64,000 bases of DNA from Methylobacterium sp. C25 (GTDB taxonomy: Bacteria > Pseudomonadota > Alphaproteobacteria > Rhizobiales > Beijerinckiaceae). Numbering within the stretch: position 1 is the stretch's first letter; each line of letters starts with the position of its first letter. Location of the stretch: assembly GCF_021352225.1 (NCBI RefSeq), contig NZ_JAAUVI010000002.1, positions 62,001 through 126,000 of the forward strand, given 5' to 3'. Below the pieces are notes generated by a model, which saw nothing but the letters and a program-made list of their open reading frames with translations, was not told the origin of the DNA and ran no database searches. Below, one piece after another: positions 32,230 through 39,826 of this stretch. A program made the position numbers and the translations under genes.

Positions 32230-32537
32230 GCTGGAATCTCCGCAATGCGATCGAGCGCGACGGAGAGAGCGCCAGCAGGACCGCCGCCCGCGGTACGGGT
32301 CAGAGCAGCGCGAAGATCGTCGGACGGGCATCCGCTCTGAAGCGCGAGCGACGCAGCGATGGCGCTATCGCGAGCGAGGACGTCGGCCTGGGAGTCCAGC
32401 TTGCCGCCATTGAGGAAAACCTCCGCGAGGCGGCCGTCCGAGAAACGGGAGAAGCCGGCGGTGTAGTCGATGTTGTCGTGCTGAAACTCGATGGTGATCG
32501 AGGCGCGACGGGTGGGCAGGCGCTCGCGGTCGATCAT
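32226..32537 (-). CDS. TSCPD-like small protein
   Basis: 103 aa. YTAGFSRFSDGRLAEVFLNGGKL, then DVLARDSAIAASLALQSGCPSDDLRAALTRT matches the TSCPD domain found at the end of ribonucleotide reductases and in small stand-alone phage proteins. A role related to nucleotide metabolism is possible but unproven. ATG overlaps the upstream 41-aa gene's stop. Confidence 0.7.
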   Translation of the reverse strand: MIDRERLPTRRASITIEFQHDNIDYTAGFSRFSDGRLAEVFLNGGKLDSQADVLARDSAIAASLALQSGCPSDDLRAALTRTAGGGPAGALSVALDRIAEIPA

Positions 32538-32659
32538 GCGCGCGCCTCAAACCAGTCGCCGACCCGCGCGAAGAACTTCGGCACGCCGATCGAAGCTTCG
32601 GACAGGCGGTGAAAACGGTCTGCTGCCCAGGCGCAGGCGATGCGGCGATAGCCCGTCAC
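32534..32659 (-). CDS. Tiny basic hypothetical protein
   Basis: 41 aa from GTG 32659, overlapping the HTH gene's TGA as GTGA, and its TGA overlaps the next ATG. Sequence is aromatic- and Arg-rich (RIACAWAADRFHRLSEAS, VPKFFARVGDWFEARA). Tight coupling on both sides is the main support. Confidence 0.5.
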   Translation of the reverse strand: MTGYRRIACAWAADRFHRLSEASIGVPKFFARVGDWFEARA

Positions 32660-33006
32660 GCGGCAGTCTCCTGATAGGCCTGCTCCAGGGCGTTGATCTC
32701 TGTGCGGATGCGCTCGCGACGAATTTCGCGGCAGGCGCGGTCAATCCAGGAAGCGGGATTGTCCATGGTCGCGCAGAGAAGTTCAGGGCCGTAGGCGCCC
32801 AACAGCTTCAGGAAGGCAGCAGAGTTCGGCGCTGAGCCGCGATCCATCCAGCGCGCAACCGTTGCGGCCGCTATACCTGTATCGGCAGCGACGTTCTCAG
32901 CGGTCTTCTGAGGATGAAGCCTGCGAAGAAAATCGATCGTTCGATCTGCAACAACTGTTCGCTCATCTCCCACAACTGTGGGTGCATTCACGCGCGACTG
33001 TTTCAT
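32656..33006 (-). CDS. HTH regulatory protein
   Basis: 116 aa from ATG 33006 (GGGGAAGG upstream); an ATG at 33078 would add 24 residues. IDFLRRLHPQKTAENVAADTGIAAATVARWMDRGSAP is a clear helix-turn-helix, followed by FLKLLGAYGPELL, a pattern of small phage regulators common in Hyphomicrobiales. Likely an early regulator. Confidence 0.7.
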   Translation of the reverse strand: MKQSRVNAPTVVGDERTVVADRTIDFLRRLHPQKTAENVAADTGIAAATVARWMDRGSAPNSAAFLKLLGAYGPELLCATMDNPASWIDRACREIRRERIRTEINALEQAYQETAA

Positions 33007-33079
33007 GACCTTCCCCGATGCTGCGAGCATCGAAAGGCGGTCAGACAGACCCTCGGGAATGAAGGAGACGGCACTCATG

Positions 33080-33349
33080 TCAGGCGGACCCGATGGAAAT
33101 GAGCGGGGACGCGATACGCAGAACGAGAGCGCGGCCGAGGCTTTGGCGAGCAGAGCGGACGCGCGGGAAAGAGATCGAGCCGAAGCTCAGAAGCGCCTGG
33201 CAGCACTGATCCGAGACGGCGTGATCTGGTTTGGAGAAGGAAAGGGCCGAGACCCGAAGGCCTCGGCAGTCAGGGGAGGAACACACGAGGTGTTCGCCCT
33301 TTCGGGCCTGGGAAGCGCCGGAGCGGCGCGAATGGATGCTGGCACTCAT
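33080..33349 (-). CDS. Doubtful small ORF in coupled chain
   Basis: 89 aa starting at ATG 33349, overlapping the 34-aa membrane peptide's stop (ATGA) and ending 1 nt before an ATG at 33078. The sequence is Ser/Arg-rich with several Cys and not convincingly protein-like. A plus-strand frame from 33,077 covers the same bases and is Arg/Glu-rich. Neither can be preferred firmly. Confidence 0.25.
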   Translation of the reverse strand: MSASIHSRRSGASQARKGEHLVCSSPDCRGLRVSALSFSKPDHAVSDQCCQALLSFGSISFPRVRSARQSLGRALVLRIASPLISIGSA

Positions 33350-33454
33350 GGCGCACACCACAGGATGGTGAGCACCGCGATGGGTGCGGCGACGATGAAG
33401 GACCACAGGGCGCCTTCGACCAGTGCGAGAGTTTGGCTCGATGCTGTCATCGGC
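33350..33454 (-). CDS. 34-aa membrane peptide
   Basis: From ATG 33454, overlapping the previous stop as ATGA. One transmembrane helix (LWSFIVAAPIAVLTILW). Second of two adjacent single-helix peptides; function unknown. Confidence 0.55.
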
Positions 33455-33604
33455 CGATCTCCCGCGTCAGAGTGATCAGCTCACCGCGTTGGGCTTTTTC
33501 GTTCGCGACGATGACGGTTAAGACGACAGCGGCGACCCAGATGGTGATGCCCACTGTGATGGCGCCGCGGGTGATGGAATGAGGTTCCGACGCACGCATC
33601 AGGC
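33452..33604 (-). CDS. 50-aa membrane peptide
   Basis: From ATG 33604, coupled (TGATG) to the preceding short frame. One transmembrane helix (ITVGITIWVAAVVLTVIVA), then a charged tail with Glu, Lys, Arg. Could be Rz-like, holin-like or regulatory; nothing decisive. Confidence 0.55.
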
Positions 33605-33676
33605 GACTTCCCGCGTCGTCTGAGGTGACTTTGCTCGCACCTCCGCTTCGATGAGGAACAAGGCGCCCCTAGCCAT
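33599..33676 (-). CDS. Possible 25-aa leader peptide
   Basis: ATG 33676, ends TGATG with the membrane peptide. Sequence MARGALFLIEAEVRAK-like. Supported only by coupling; may be spurious. Confidence 0.3.
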   Translation of the reverse strand: MARGALFLIEAEVRAKSPQTTREVA

Positions 33677-33725
33677 CTCGGGACGCGCTACTCTCGAGCC
33701 GAAGATCGAATCGATAGGGCGAGAA

Positions 33726-33944
33726 ATGAACGATACCGACAGCGCGCGCCTCGACGCGATCGAGACACTGCTAGGCCTGATGCTGAGGCGTGGCCCAAAG
33801 GAAGATGCCGTCGCAATCATCGACGACCTCCGCACGACGATCGCTGGAGCAAAACGGAACCGTCAGCTTCGTAAGCAAGCAGTCCCGGCGCTTGAGCACC
33901 TTGAGCACGTCCTGGCCGAGTGGGCAGATGCGCCGCGCTCTTGA
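33726..33944 (+). CDS. Small helical hypothetical protein
   Basis: 72 aa from ATG 33726 (GGGCGAGAA upstream). Two amphipathic helices (ARLDAIETLLGLMLRRG, DAVAIIDDLRTTIAG) and a basic third. It is plus-strand inside the minus-strand early region and ends 24 bp before the convergent HTH gene. No family recognised. Confidence 0.55.
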   Translation: MNDTDSARLDAIETLLGLMLRRGPKEDAVAIIDDLRTTIAGAKRNRQLRKQAVPALEHLEHVLAEWADAPRS

Positions 33945-33968
33945 AGCGGTGGAGATCGGAAATGGTGC

Positions 33969-34298
33969 TCATGCCGAAGCCCTTGCGGGTTCGGTGGGGG
34001 TGGAGCGCTTGGATGCAGCTCGAGCTGCGATACGGGCGACGACCCGAGCCCACTCGCCTTGGTCGGGCTTCGCGACCTGCTCCGGCCAATCCAGTCCTTC
34101 CGCCGGCCAGTGGGCAGAGAAGTACGCGAGGACCTCGTCGTACTTGCGGGCCGTGAAGCTCTTTGTTGGATCGCGAAGATTGTCGAAAAATCGACCGTCC
34201 CAGGCGGAAAGACGCCCGAGAGTGGAAAGCTTGAGCCCCTTCGCCGCGGCATACGCCTCGGCGATCAAGAGCAGATGGTTGGCGAGCTCGCGTTCCAT
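33969..34298 (-). CDS. Small phage regulator, first gene of early arm
   Basis: 109 aa. N-terminal RELANHLLLIAEAYAAAKGLKLSTLGRLSAWDGRFFDNLRD is HTH-like and matches a family of small regulators seen beside prophage repressors in Hyphomicrobiales. It is divergent from the S24 repressor and directly behind a TTGACT promoter. Probably a Cro-like or early control protein. Confidence 0.7.
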   Translation of the reverse strand: MERELANHLLLIAEAYAAAKGLKLSTLGRLSAWDGRFFDNLRDPTKSFTARKYDEVLAYFSAHWPAEGLDWPEQVAKPDQGEWARVVARIAARAASKRSTPTEPARASA

Positions 34299-34308
34299 GA
34301 TGTGCGAG

Positions 34309-34335
34309 AATGTAGGACGAAACCCACTAAGTCAA
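34309..34335 (-). promoter_or_regulatory. Candidate early promoter (P-early)
   Basis: Minus strand TTGACT (34,330-34,335), 15-bp spacer, TACATT (34,309-34,314). The start ATG at 34298 would leave almost no leader, so the transcript may be leaderless or the start slightly different. Confidence 0.45.
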
Positions 34336-34340
34336 TGGGT
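34322..34340. promoter_or_regulatory. Candidate repressor operator
   Basis: ACCCACT-AAGTC-AATGGGT: seven-bp arms with one mismatch. It covers the -35 of the early promoter and abuts the TATAAT of the repressor promoter, the expected place for a CI-type operator. Confidence 0.55.
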
Positions 34341-34346
34341 TATAAT
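34341..34346 (+). promoter_or_regulatory. TATAAT -10 box of repressor promoter
   Basis: A perfect TATAAT 40 nt before the repressor ATG. The -35 region is poor, so this promoter may be weak or activated by the bound repressor. Confidence 0.5.
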
Positions 34347-34385
34347 CAACTCGCTTTCGGGCGGCCCCTGTTGGAAACAACCAAC

Positions 34386-35123
34386 ATGGCTAACCTCTTG
34401 AAAGAGCGAGTGCTTGCCCGCCTCGCTGCCTTAGAGCTCGGTCCCGTGGAAGCGGCGACGAAGGGTGGGCTTGAGCGCACGTTTATCCGCGACATAACCC
34501 ACAAGGATAAGCAGACGGTCACCGTCCGCATGATGCCGAGACTTGCCGCCGCCCTGGCAACTACGTCAGCCTATCTCAGTGGCGAGATCGACGATCCGGC
34601 CATACCTTCCGAGGCTGCGCTGGAAGCGCGCCCCAGCCACGGAGAGATGATTACGGTGCCGAAGGTTGGGCGAGTGGAGGCAGGTGAGTTCAGAGAGGTG
34701 CTTGAGTTCGACGACTCCGAGCGCGAATTCCTTTTGGAGCACGTCGATGAAGAGTTCCCGCGCGCGCGGATGGTCGCCTTTGAGGTCGTAGGCGACTCAA
34801 TGAACCGCGCCGAACCGGCCATCGCGCCCGGCTCGGTCGTGATCTGTGTGGACTTCGACGATACGGGATTGCCGCTGATGGACGGCATGATCGTCGTACT
34901 GGAGCGAACTCGGAACGGCGGCCTCACCCGAGAGTGGTCGGTAAAGGAGGTGGTGACCTTCAACGACCGAAACGAGTTCCAGCCGCGCTCTTCATCTGCG
35001 AAGCACGAAACGATCGTCGTTCGCGACAAGCCGGATGCGGACAACGGTGTAGAGGTGAAGGTTCTCGGCCTGGTGCGCCGGATATCCACACCCGTCCCGC
35101 GTTTTAAGCAACTGAAGCGCTGA
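34386..35123 (+). CDS. CI-like phage repressor with S24 peptidase domain
   Basis: 245 aa from ATG 34386 (GGAAAC upstream); upstream in-frame ATGs precede the promoter. Residues about 1-65 are HTH-like (FIRDITHKDKQTVTVRMMPRLAAAL). Residues about 90-240 form an S24 peptidase: VGRVEAGEF with the Ala-Gly cleavage site, EVVGDSMNRAEPAIAPGSVV with the nucleophile Ser, and EWSVKEVV with the Lys. It should maintain lysogeny and be inactivated by RecA on DNA damage. Confidence 0.9.
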   Translation: MANLLKERVLARLAALELGPVEAATKGGLERTFIRDITHKDKQTVTVRMMPRLAAALATTSAYLSGEIDDPAIPSEAALEARPSHGEMITVPKVGRVEAGEFREVLEFDDSEREFLLEHVDEEFPRARMVAFEVVGDSMNRAEPAIAPGSVVICVDFDDTGLPLMDGMIVVLERTRNGGLTREWSVKEVVTFNDRNEFQPRSSSAKHETIVVRDKPDADNGVEVKVLGLVRRISTPVPRFKQLKR

Positions 35124-35228
35124 CGCTTTTCTCCTTCAACGCACAAGACCCTACCGTCGCGCGAGAAAGGATTCGACTCAGCGCTCCGAAAGAACAAATG
35201 TGGAACAAACCCACGAACGGAGACGCCC

Positions 35229-35471
35229 GTGTCATTCCAGGTTTCGACGATCCGCGCAGCCTTCACTCTGCGCTTGCGATGCCATCACTGCCTGAAGATC
35301 ACCTGCCGCGAGTTGATTTCGCCAGACGTTGAGGACGCGCCGTCCGACATTGACGAGTTGCTGGGCAGCGCTTGGCTGAGCCGTCAGACTTTCGCCTGCG
35401 GAGAGTGCGAGAATCCCATCGCCACGTTGGTCAGCATCCAGAAAGACGAGCCTCCGTTGGTCATACAGTAG
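35229..35471 (+). CDS. Small zinc-ribbon-like protein
   Basis: 80 aa from GTG 35229 (GGAGA upstream). Two CxxC pairs (RCHHCLK, ACGECEN) separated by about 38 residues indicate a zinc ribbon. First gene after the repressor. Function unknown. Confidence 0.65.
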   Translation: MSFQVSTIRAAFTLRLRCHHCLKITCRELISPDVEDAPSDIDELLGSAWLSRQTFACGECENPIATLVSIQKDEPPLVIQ

Positions 35472-35551
35472 GATTAGGCCAACTTTCTAATTGACAGTAG
35501 GGTATAGCCCACTCTAGGCTTCCTCATCGCCCTTGGTGATGGAGCCTCCCC

Positions 35552-35656
35552 GTGCAATTCACGGCCGACCAATCGATCTGTCTCTGCCTCTGCGCCGGCG
35601 TGATGCTGGTCTCCTGGGTTTGGGGCGTCTTTCACCATCGCTACGGCCGGGGCTGA
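35552..35656 (+). CDS. 34-aa membrane peptide
   Basis: GTG start with GGAG seven nt upstream. One hydrophobic helix rich in Cys, Leu and Trp (ICLCLCAGVMLVSWVWGVF) and a basic end. Ends 3 nt before the ParB-like gene. Function unknown. Confidence 0.5.
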   Translation: MQFTADQSICLCLCAGVMLVSWVWGVFHHRYGRG

Positions 35657-35659
35657 GCG

Positions 35660-36499
35660 ATGGGTGCCGCAAACGTGGTCGCCTTCCCGACGGGCGACAT
35701 CAGCTTCCATCCGTTGGCCGATCTGTTTCCTCTGATCGAGGGTCAGCAGTTCGAGGATCTGGTCGGGTCGATCCGCGAGAACGGCCAGCTCGATGCGATC
35801 ATCCTGCTGGACGGGACGATCCTCGACGGTCGCAACCGGTTTCGTGCCTGCAAGGCGGCGGGCGTTCAGCCGCGCTTCGAAGTGTTCTCGGGAGAGAACC
35901 CGGCGAAGTTTGTCGCCGCCAAGAATGTTCACCGTCGCAATCTGACGACGAACGAGCGCGCTTTGATTGCGGCCAAGATGGCCGGCCTGGCGAATGGTTC
36001 AAACCAGCACGCCAAGCGCGAGAAGTCAGAGGGTGACGTTGAAACGTCACCCTGCGTTTCCCTCAGCCAGGCGGCTGAGCTGATGGGCGTCGCTCGCGAC
36101 ACGGTCGTGAGCGCCAAGACGATCATCGATCACGGCTCCGAGATCGATATCGCGTCTGCTCGAAAGGGGGCGGGTCTCCGGCCAATGGCCGACAAGATCC
36201 GAGCATCTTTCACGCCCGAGCAGCGGGCTGCGCGCGAGCGTGAGCAGGCGGAACGAAACGCCAGCAGCAATCGCGCAAATCCCGACCGCATCCGCACCCA
36301 GCAGATGCATGCAGAAGTCTGGGAACAGCTCAGGATCGCGATGGAAGCGCTAACCGCGCTGCCCTTGCCCTCCGATGTCGTCGGCATCGTGAAAGGCAAT
36401 GCCGCCCGTCGACGGGCCACGGAAAACAAGTGTGCCGCCGCTGCGAAGTGGCTGTCCGATTTCGCTCAGCAGTGGGAGGCGCGCGATGGCCAGCGCTAA
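35660..36499 (+). CDS. ParB/Spo0J-like protein 1
   Basis: 279 aa. Residues about 15-115 form the ParB N-terminal fold (FEDLVGSIRENGQLDAIILLDGTILDGRNRFRACKAAG, KFVAAKNVHRRNLTTNERALIAAKMA). A KorB-like HTH follows (LSQAAELMGVARDTVVSAKTII) and then a coiled C-terminus. Without a ParA partner, a CTP- or nucleotide-dependent regulator or nuclease is more likely than plasmid partition. Confidence 0.8.
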   Translation: MGAANVVAFPTGDISFHPLADLFPLIEGQQFEDLVGSIRENGQLDAIILLDGTILDGRNRFRACKAAGVQPRFEVFSGENPAKFVAAKNVHRRNLTTNERALIAAKMAGLANGSNQHAKREKSEGDVETSPCVSLSQAAELMGVARDTVVSAKTIIDHGSEIDIASARKGAGLRPMADKIRASFTPEQRAAREREQAERNASSNRANPDRIRTQQMHAEVWEQLRIAMEALTALPLPSDVVGIVKGNAARRRATENKCAAAAKWLSDFAQQWEARDGQR

Positions 36500-37352
36500 G
36501 GTTTCGAAGCAGCACGACATGGCATTCGACGGCGTGCGCGTCATGCTCACGCCCGAGCGGGCAACCGAACTTCTGGAGCACAATCAGCTCAACCGTCCGG
36601 TCAAAGATCAGCACGTCAAGCGCATCGCCAGCCAGATCGTCAGCGGCAAGTGGCGCTTTAACGGCGACACCATCAAGATCTCCGACGACGGGGGAATCCT
36701 CGACGGTCAGCACCGCCTCTGGGCCATCATCGAGGCCAAAGTCGCTGTTGAGACGATCATCATTCGCGGCATCGCCCGCGAGGCCTTCGCGACCATCGAC
36801 ACCGTACGGGCGCCGCGGTCTGGCGGAGACACACTTTCGCTGCTCGGCGTCAGCCGTCACCGGAACATCGTTTCTGGCGCCCTGTGCTGGTATCTGCGCC
36901 ACCGCCGCGGCGTCCTGGAGAGCTACCGGGCACCTCAGAACCGGGTCGAGAACTCCGATATCGAAGCGGCGTTCGAACAAAACCGCAACATCGCGAAGGC
37001 GGTCGACAAGGCGATGCGGATTCGCCGTCTCGCCAACCCGTCGGTGATCGGCTTCGTCTACTACGTCGCTTCGACCCGTAACCCGGCCCTGGCCGAGCGC
37101 ATGATGGCCGTGCTGGAGAACCCGGCCGGCGTGTCCGTCACGGACGCATTCTTCATGTTGCGCTCGCACTTCGCCTCAGGCTTCGACCCAAAGAAGCGCG
37201 ACCCGGTCCAGTCTATCGCTCTGGCCTTCAAGGCACTGAACGCCGCGCATAACGACCTCGAGCTGAAGCACCTCAAGTGGCAGTCGCAGGGTCAGGTTGC
37301 GGAGGAGTTCCCGCGTCTCAACATCATGGCCGACAAAGCGGAGGCCGCATGA
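36486..37352 (+). CDS. ParB-like protein 2
   Basis: 288 aa from ATG 36486, overlapping protein 1 by 14 nt. LTPERATELLEHNQLNRPVKDQHVKRIASQIVSGKWRFNGDTIKISDDGGILDGQHRLWAIIEA is a ParB-type core. The rest is a helical domain (RNIAKAVDKAMRIRRLANPSVIGFVYYVAST) common in phage proteins of this type. No HTH of the KorB kind is evident, so the pair is not a simple duplication. Confidence 0.75.
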   Translation: MASAKVSKQHDMAFDGVRVMLTPERATELLEHNQLNRPVKDQHVKRIASQIVSGKWRFNGDTIKISDDGGILDGQHRLWAIIEAKVAVETIIIRGIAREAFATIDTVRAPRSGGDTLSLLGVSRHRNIVSGALCWYLRHRRGVLESYRAPQNRVENSDIEAAFEQNRNIAKAVDKAMRIRRLANPSVIGFVYYVASTRNPALAERMMAVLENPAGVSVTDAFFMLRSHFASGFDPKKRDPVQSIALAFKALNAAHNDLELKHLKWQSQGQVAEEFPRLNIMADKAEAA

Positions 37353-37756
37353 TGTTCGAGCGCCCCCTCACCGTTACCGAGCTCGTCAGCGCCCGCGTTC
37401 GCGGCGAGAGCCGCAAGGCCAGCCGTGGCCGCGTTGCCCGACAGAATGACGTAGCCAAGCGCGAGCGTCTCACCGGAACGCAGGCCTGCTTCATACCGAT
37501 CGCCGAGCGGGACGTACTTGCTAGTCGCCTCCGGGCGCTCGTGGCGCAGTCGCGGCTCGACCTGAACGCGGAACGCGCGCTTCGGCTCATTGTCGATGCC
37601 GAGCCATCCTATCGCCTGCCGGGGTGCGCAGCGCTCCGCCTCACACACCGGGACGCGGTGCTGCTGGGCAACGTCCTGCGTCGCCTGGGTGGCGAGCTGC
37701 CGGGGCTTGCCCGCATCGACGCAATCGCCTGCCGTGACGAGCGGAGGGCTTCGTGA
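37349..37756 (+). CDS. Hypothetical phage protein
   Basis: 135 aa, ATGA-coupled to the previous gene. Basic N-terminus (SARVRGESRKASRGRVARQNDVAKRE) and two helical parts with many Arg and Leu. No family recognised. Confidence 0.6.
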   Translation: MMFERPLTVTELVSARVRGESRKASRGRVARQNDVAKRERLTGTQACFIPIAERDVLASRLRALVAQSRLDLNAERALRLIVDAEPSYRLPGCAALRLTHRDAVLLGNVLRRLGGELPGLARIDAIACRDERRAS

Positions 37757-38061
37757 TGGGGTTCTCCCTCCAGAAGTCCCCTGATGGCTGGGTCGCGCTT
37801 CTCCACGGTGATCAGGCCGCGGAGATCGTCCACGCGCCGCACTTCCGCGCCTGGACCATCGAAGCCGATCGTGTGCGCTACCCGGCGCCGGCGGACCTGC
37901 CGGGCGTGTTCCGTGGCTGCCACTCCCATGAGGTGAAGGCGCTCGGTGACGTGTTCCGGTTCTTCGGTGTCCCGCTGCCGGGCGTCGCCGAGGCCGAGGT
38001 CTCCCTCATCCAGTTCGCGCATCGTCGCGGCATGCAGCTTCTCAGCGAGGAGGCAGCGTGA
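37756..38061 (+). CDS. Hypothetical phage protein
   Basis: 101 aa, starts inside the TGATG overlap. Alpha/beta: FSLQKSPDGWVALLHGDQAAEIVH, then KALGDVFRFFGVPLPGVAEAEVSL. No motif recognised. Confidence 0.55.
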   Translation: MGFSLQKSPDGWVALLHGDQAAEIVHAPHFRAWTIEADRVRYPAPADLPGVFRGCHSHEVKALGDVFRFFGVPLPGVAEAEVSLIQFAHRRGMQLLSEEAA

Positions 38062-38399
38062 TGGGCGCTCAACACACTTCAGGCCCATGGCAGGTCGAGA
38101 CAAGGGGCAACGGCGGCGTCGTGGTTCGCGCGGCCGAGCAGCGGCCCGTCGCCGAGATTTGGTACAATGGCGATGACCCTGTTGCGAACGGTCATCTTGT
38201 TGCAGCCGCTCCCGACATGCTGGCAGCGGCCCAGGCCTTCGTCGCACCGTACGCCGATTTTGATGAAGGGAAGTTGCTTCAGGCCATGCGCCTGACGCCC
38301 GGCGATGTGCTGCGGTTCGGCGAAGTTGTGCTGACCCCGCACGTGGCTGCCTCAATCACCGTGGCGCGCGCAGCCATCGCGAAAGCGGAGGGCTGCTGA
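38061..38399 (+). CDS. Phage protein with 'GPW...AHLVAAAPD' pattern
   Basis: 112 aa, TGATG-coupled. HTSGPWQVE and ANGHLVAAAPDMLAAAQAF are a pattern shared by many small phage proteins of unknown function. A related opening occurs in the 393-aa protein at 39,823. Confidence 0.6.
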   Translation: MGAQHTSGPWQVETRGNGGVVVRAAEQRPVAEIWYNGDDPVANGHLVAAAPDMLAAAQAFVAPYADFDEGKLLQAMRLTPGDVLRFGEVVLTPHVAASITVARAAIAKAEGC

Positions 38400-38400
38400 C

Positions 38401-38673
38401 ATGCGAACCCACGTCTTCAAGACATCCTTCTCCCTCGCGTTCGGCGAAGGCGCGTCGAGCTCGCTGTCGGTTCTCCTGAGCTACCGGATTCGCTTCGGTG
38501 ACGAGGTCGAGATCCTGACGGCTCGGGTTCTCAGCGAAGAGGCGCCGAACTGGCTTCTGCGCCGGATCGAGAATGACCGGGCGCTGATGCGCGCGCTCCT
38601 GGCGCACACAGCCGAGGACGTGAAGTTCGAGCGTCGGCGCGCCGAGCCCCTCGAGATCCGGAGGGCGGCATGA
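38401..38673 (+). CDS. Hypothetical phage protein
   Basis: 90 aa starting 1 nt after the previous stop. Beta-rich N-terminus, basic C-terminus (KFERRRAEPLEIRRAA). No family recognised. Confidence 0.55.
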   Translation: MRTHVFKTSFSLAFGEGASSSLSVLLSYRIRFGDEVEILTARVLSEEAPNWLLRRIENDRALMRALLAHTAEDVKFERRRAEPLEIRRAA

Positions 38674-38801
38674 ACGGCACCGCTCTCGCCCTTGCCAGCT
38701 TCGTCTTCGTCGGCCTCTCGGTCTGCGCGATGATCGCCGTTCCCCTGCTCATTCGTTCGAACGACCAGCGCGAACGCCGCCGCGGAGGCTGGCATGGCTA
38801 A
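38670..38801 (+). CDS. 43-aa membrane peptide
   Basis: ATGA-coupled at both ends. One transmembrane helix (LASFVFVGLSVCAMIAVPLLI) followed by a strongly basic tail (RERRRGG). Function unknown. Confidence 0.6.
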   Translation: MNGTALALASFVFVGLSVCAMIAVPLLIRSNDQRERRRGGWHG

Positions 38802-39087
38802 GGCTGCCGTCTACCTCCCGAAGCCTGTCGAATTCGGCCGCGGTCAGAACGACAGCGTCTGGATCCAATTTGAGACCGCTGCTGGTCAGCGCTGCTCACT
38901 CACATGGCCTGGAGACATCAAGGAGGCTGCGAGCTTTGCTCAGGCGGTCAACGCGATTCCTGGGCTTGTCGACGCCCTGAAGGCCATCCGCGCTGACGTC
39001 CGCGACCCTGACACGGACACGGCTATCTCCGGCGCATCCGGCGAGAAGCTCGACGATGCTCTGGCCGCCATGAGGGTTCGCCCATGA
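38794..39087 (+). CDS. Hypothetical phage protein
   Basis: 97 aa, overlapping the membrane peptide by 8 nt. SVWIQFETAAGQRCSLTWPG is beta-like; the rest is helical. No family recognised. Confidence 0.55.
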   Translation: MAKAAVYLPKPVEFGRGQNDSVWIQFETAAGQRCSLTWPGDIKEAASFAQAVNAIPGLVDALKAIRADVRDPDTDTAISGASGEKLDDALAAMRVRP

Positions 39088-39479
39088 GCCGGACGAACTT
39101 CTCCAAAGCGACCAAGCGCGCCGCGCTCGACCGGGCGAACTGCCGCTGCGAAGGCATCCTCGAGACAGGCATCCGCTGCGATGCCCCGATCGGCCGCGGG
39201 CGCCCCGTCGAGTTCGACCACGTCCTTCAGGACTGGATGGGCGGCGATGCGACCCTCGAGAACTGCGAGGCGCTCTGCCCGCCCTGCCACAAGGTCAAGA
39301 CGGCTGCTGATGCCGCCCGCCGGGCGAAGGCCAAGCGCCAGTTCGACCACCACAACGGGATCAAGGATCCGCACCGGCAGAAGCTGCAGGGACGCAGCTT
39401 CCGGCCGGCGCCGGCGCAGCGCAGCGCGTCTCGGCCCATCGCAAAATTCGCCGGCACGATCATGGAGCGCCGATCGTGA
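39084..39479 (+). CDS. Small HNH endonuclease
   Basis: 131 aa. NCRCEGILETGIRCDAPI, then VEFDHVLQDWMGGDATLENCEALCPPCHKVKT gives the Cys pairs, the DH core and the closing C-x-x-C-H of HNH nucleases. It is far from the terminase genes, so a homing or recombination function is possible. ATGA-coupled upstream. Confidence 0.75.
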   Translation: MSRTNFSKATKRAALDRANCRCEGILETGIRCDAPIGRGRPVEFDHVLQDWMGGDATLENCEALCPPCHKVKTAADAARRAKAKRQFDHHNGIKDPHRQKLQGRSFRPAPAQRSASRPIAKFAGTIMERRS

Positions 39480-39511
39480 GCTATCAGCCCGACACGGCAG
39501 CGGAGTGACCC

Positions 39512-39826
39512 ATGGGCGTCCGCACTACAGAATGCCCCGTCTGGAAAATCCCTGGCGCTGAGGCTCGGCTCGTCGAGCTCTGGACCAAAAGCAACGACAG
39601 CATCGAAGCGATCTGCCGTTGCCTCACCGCCGAGTACCGGATCCCGGTCCGACCTACGGCGCTGTCGAACAAGATCTCACGCATGGGCCTCCAAGGCTCG
39701 AGGCCACAGCCGGCACCGCCGCCCGAGGCCGACGAGGTCGAGACCATCTCCCTTCCCCATGGCTACGCGTATCGGGGCGGTCGCTTGCTCCGGGACGGTG
39801 CCGTTCTGGAGTTCCGGCAGCTATGA
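39512..39826 (+). CDS. Second GcrA-like protein (HTH domain only)
   Basis: 104 aa, GGAG six nt before ATG 39512. VWKIPGAEARLVELWTKSNDSIEAICRCLTAEYRIPVRPTALSNKISRMGLQG repeats the GcrA HTH layout, including the same hydrophobic spacing as the protein at 26,780. It has no C-terminal Cys/His cluster, so it may bind DNA without the sigma factor contact. Confidence 0.65.
   Translation: MGVRTTECPVWKIPGAEARLVELWTKSNDSIEAICRCLTAEYRIPVRPTALSNKISRMGLQGSRPQPAPPPEADEVETISLPHGYAYRGGRLLRDGAVLEFRQL

Noticed and set aside
33077-33475. Plus-strand frame of about 133 codons rich in Arg/Glu
   Set aside because: Its second half lies over two coupled minus-strand membrane peptides, so at least that part is shadow. 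The first half could not be decided and is covered as a doubtful minus-strand ORF.
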